From NCBI GenBank assembly GCA_900557505.1, contig USTC01000043.1, positions 1-7,378 of the forward strand: DNA of 7,378 nucleotides, in the 5' to 3' direction. Below are positions 7,378 to 7,378 of this stretch, one piece after another. Positions within the stretch are counted from its first letter, which is position 1. Each line of letters begins with the position of its first letter. The notes below the pieces were generated by a model. It ran no database searches. It was given only the letters and a program-made list of their open reading frames with translations, and had not been told where the DNA came from. The DNA is from an uncultured Collinsella sp. Its GTDB lineage: Bacteria; Actinomycetota; Coriobacteriia; Coriobacteriales; Coriobacteriaceae. The translations under genes were made by a program, and so were the position numbers.

Positions 7378-7378
7378 C

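Overview
The window reads as chromosomal DNA of a fairly GC-rich Gram-positive bacterium. The best guess is a gut Coriobacteriia member close to Collinsella. That guess rests on the GC-rich third codon positions, a sensor/LuxR-type signalling cluster and palindromic intergenic repeats of a kind I associate with that group. It is inference, since no marker gene is present.

Left part (1-1737): a minus-strand gene (162-1268) for a stand-alone AAA/ORC-like ATPase with a winged-helix-like tail. It is bracketed by two direct copies of a roughly 155-bp non-coding element (1-157 and 1424-1578), about 89% identical by hand alignment. Each copy is built from a 15-17 bp motif in alternating orientation with a period of about 40 bp, and ends in a hairpin whose loop side reads GGTGCC(T/C)GTCCCC. 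The second copy has an additional unit on its left (1397) and a longer hairpin on its right, spoiled by a 7-bp duplication. The ATPase has a purine-rich leader made of two 19-bp tandem repeats.

Middle (1738-3168): a complete family-1 glycoside hydrolase with the phosphate-binding signature of 6-phospho-beta-glucosidases, with its own possible promoter and no PTS gene beside it in view.

Right part (3307-7306): three plus-strand genes joined by 4-bp stop/start overlaps (GTGA, ATGA). They encode (i) an eight-segment membrane protein built like a 7TM-type histidine kinase but with no recognisable phospho-acceptor or ATP-binding boxes, (ii) a membrane sensor histidine kinase with a PAS-like domain and intact H, N, D and G boxes of the NarL/DesK class, and (iii) a NarL-type response regulator with a LuxR helix-turn-helix. 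The simplest reading is a three-part signalling pathway. The first protein would sense a signal and tune the true kinase, which phosphorylates the regulator, whose targets are not visible here. A strong hairpin closes the operon at the right edge.

The most unusual points are the catalytically degenerate kinase-like partner fused by overlap to an intact two-component system, and the mosaic repeat element flanking the ATPase gene.
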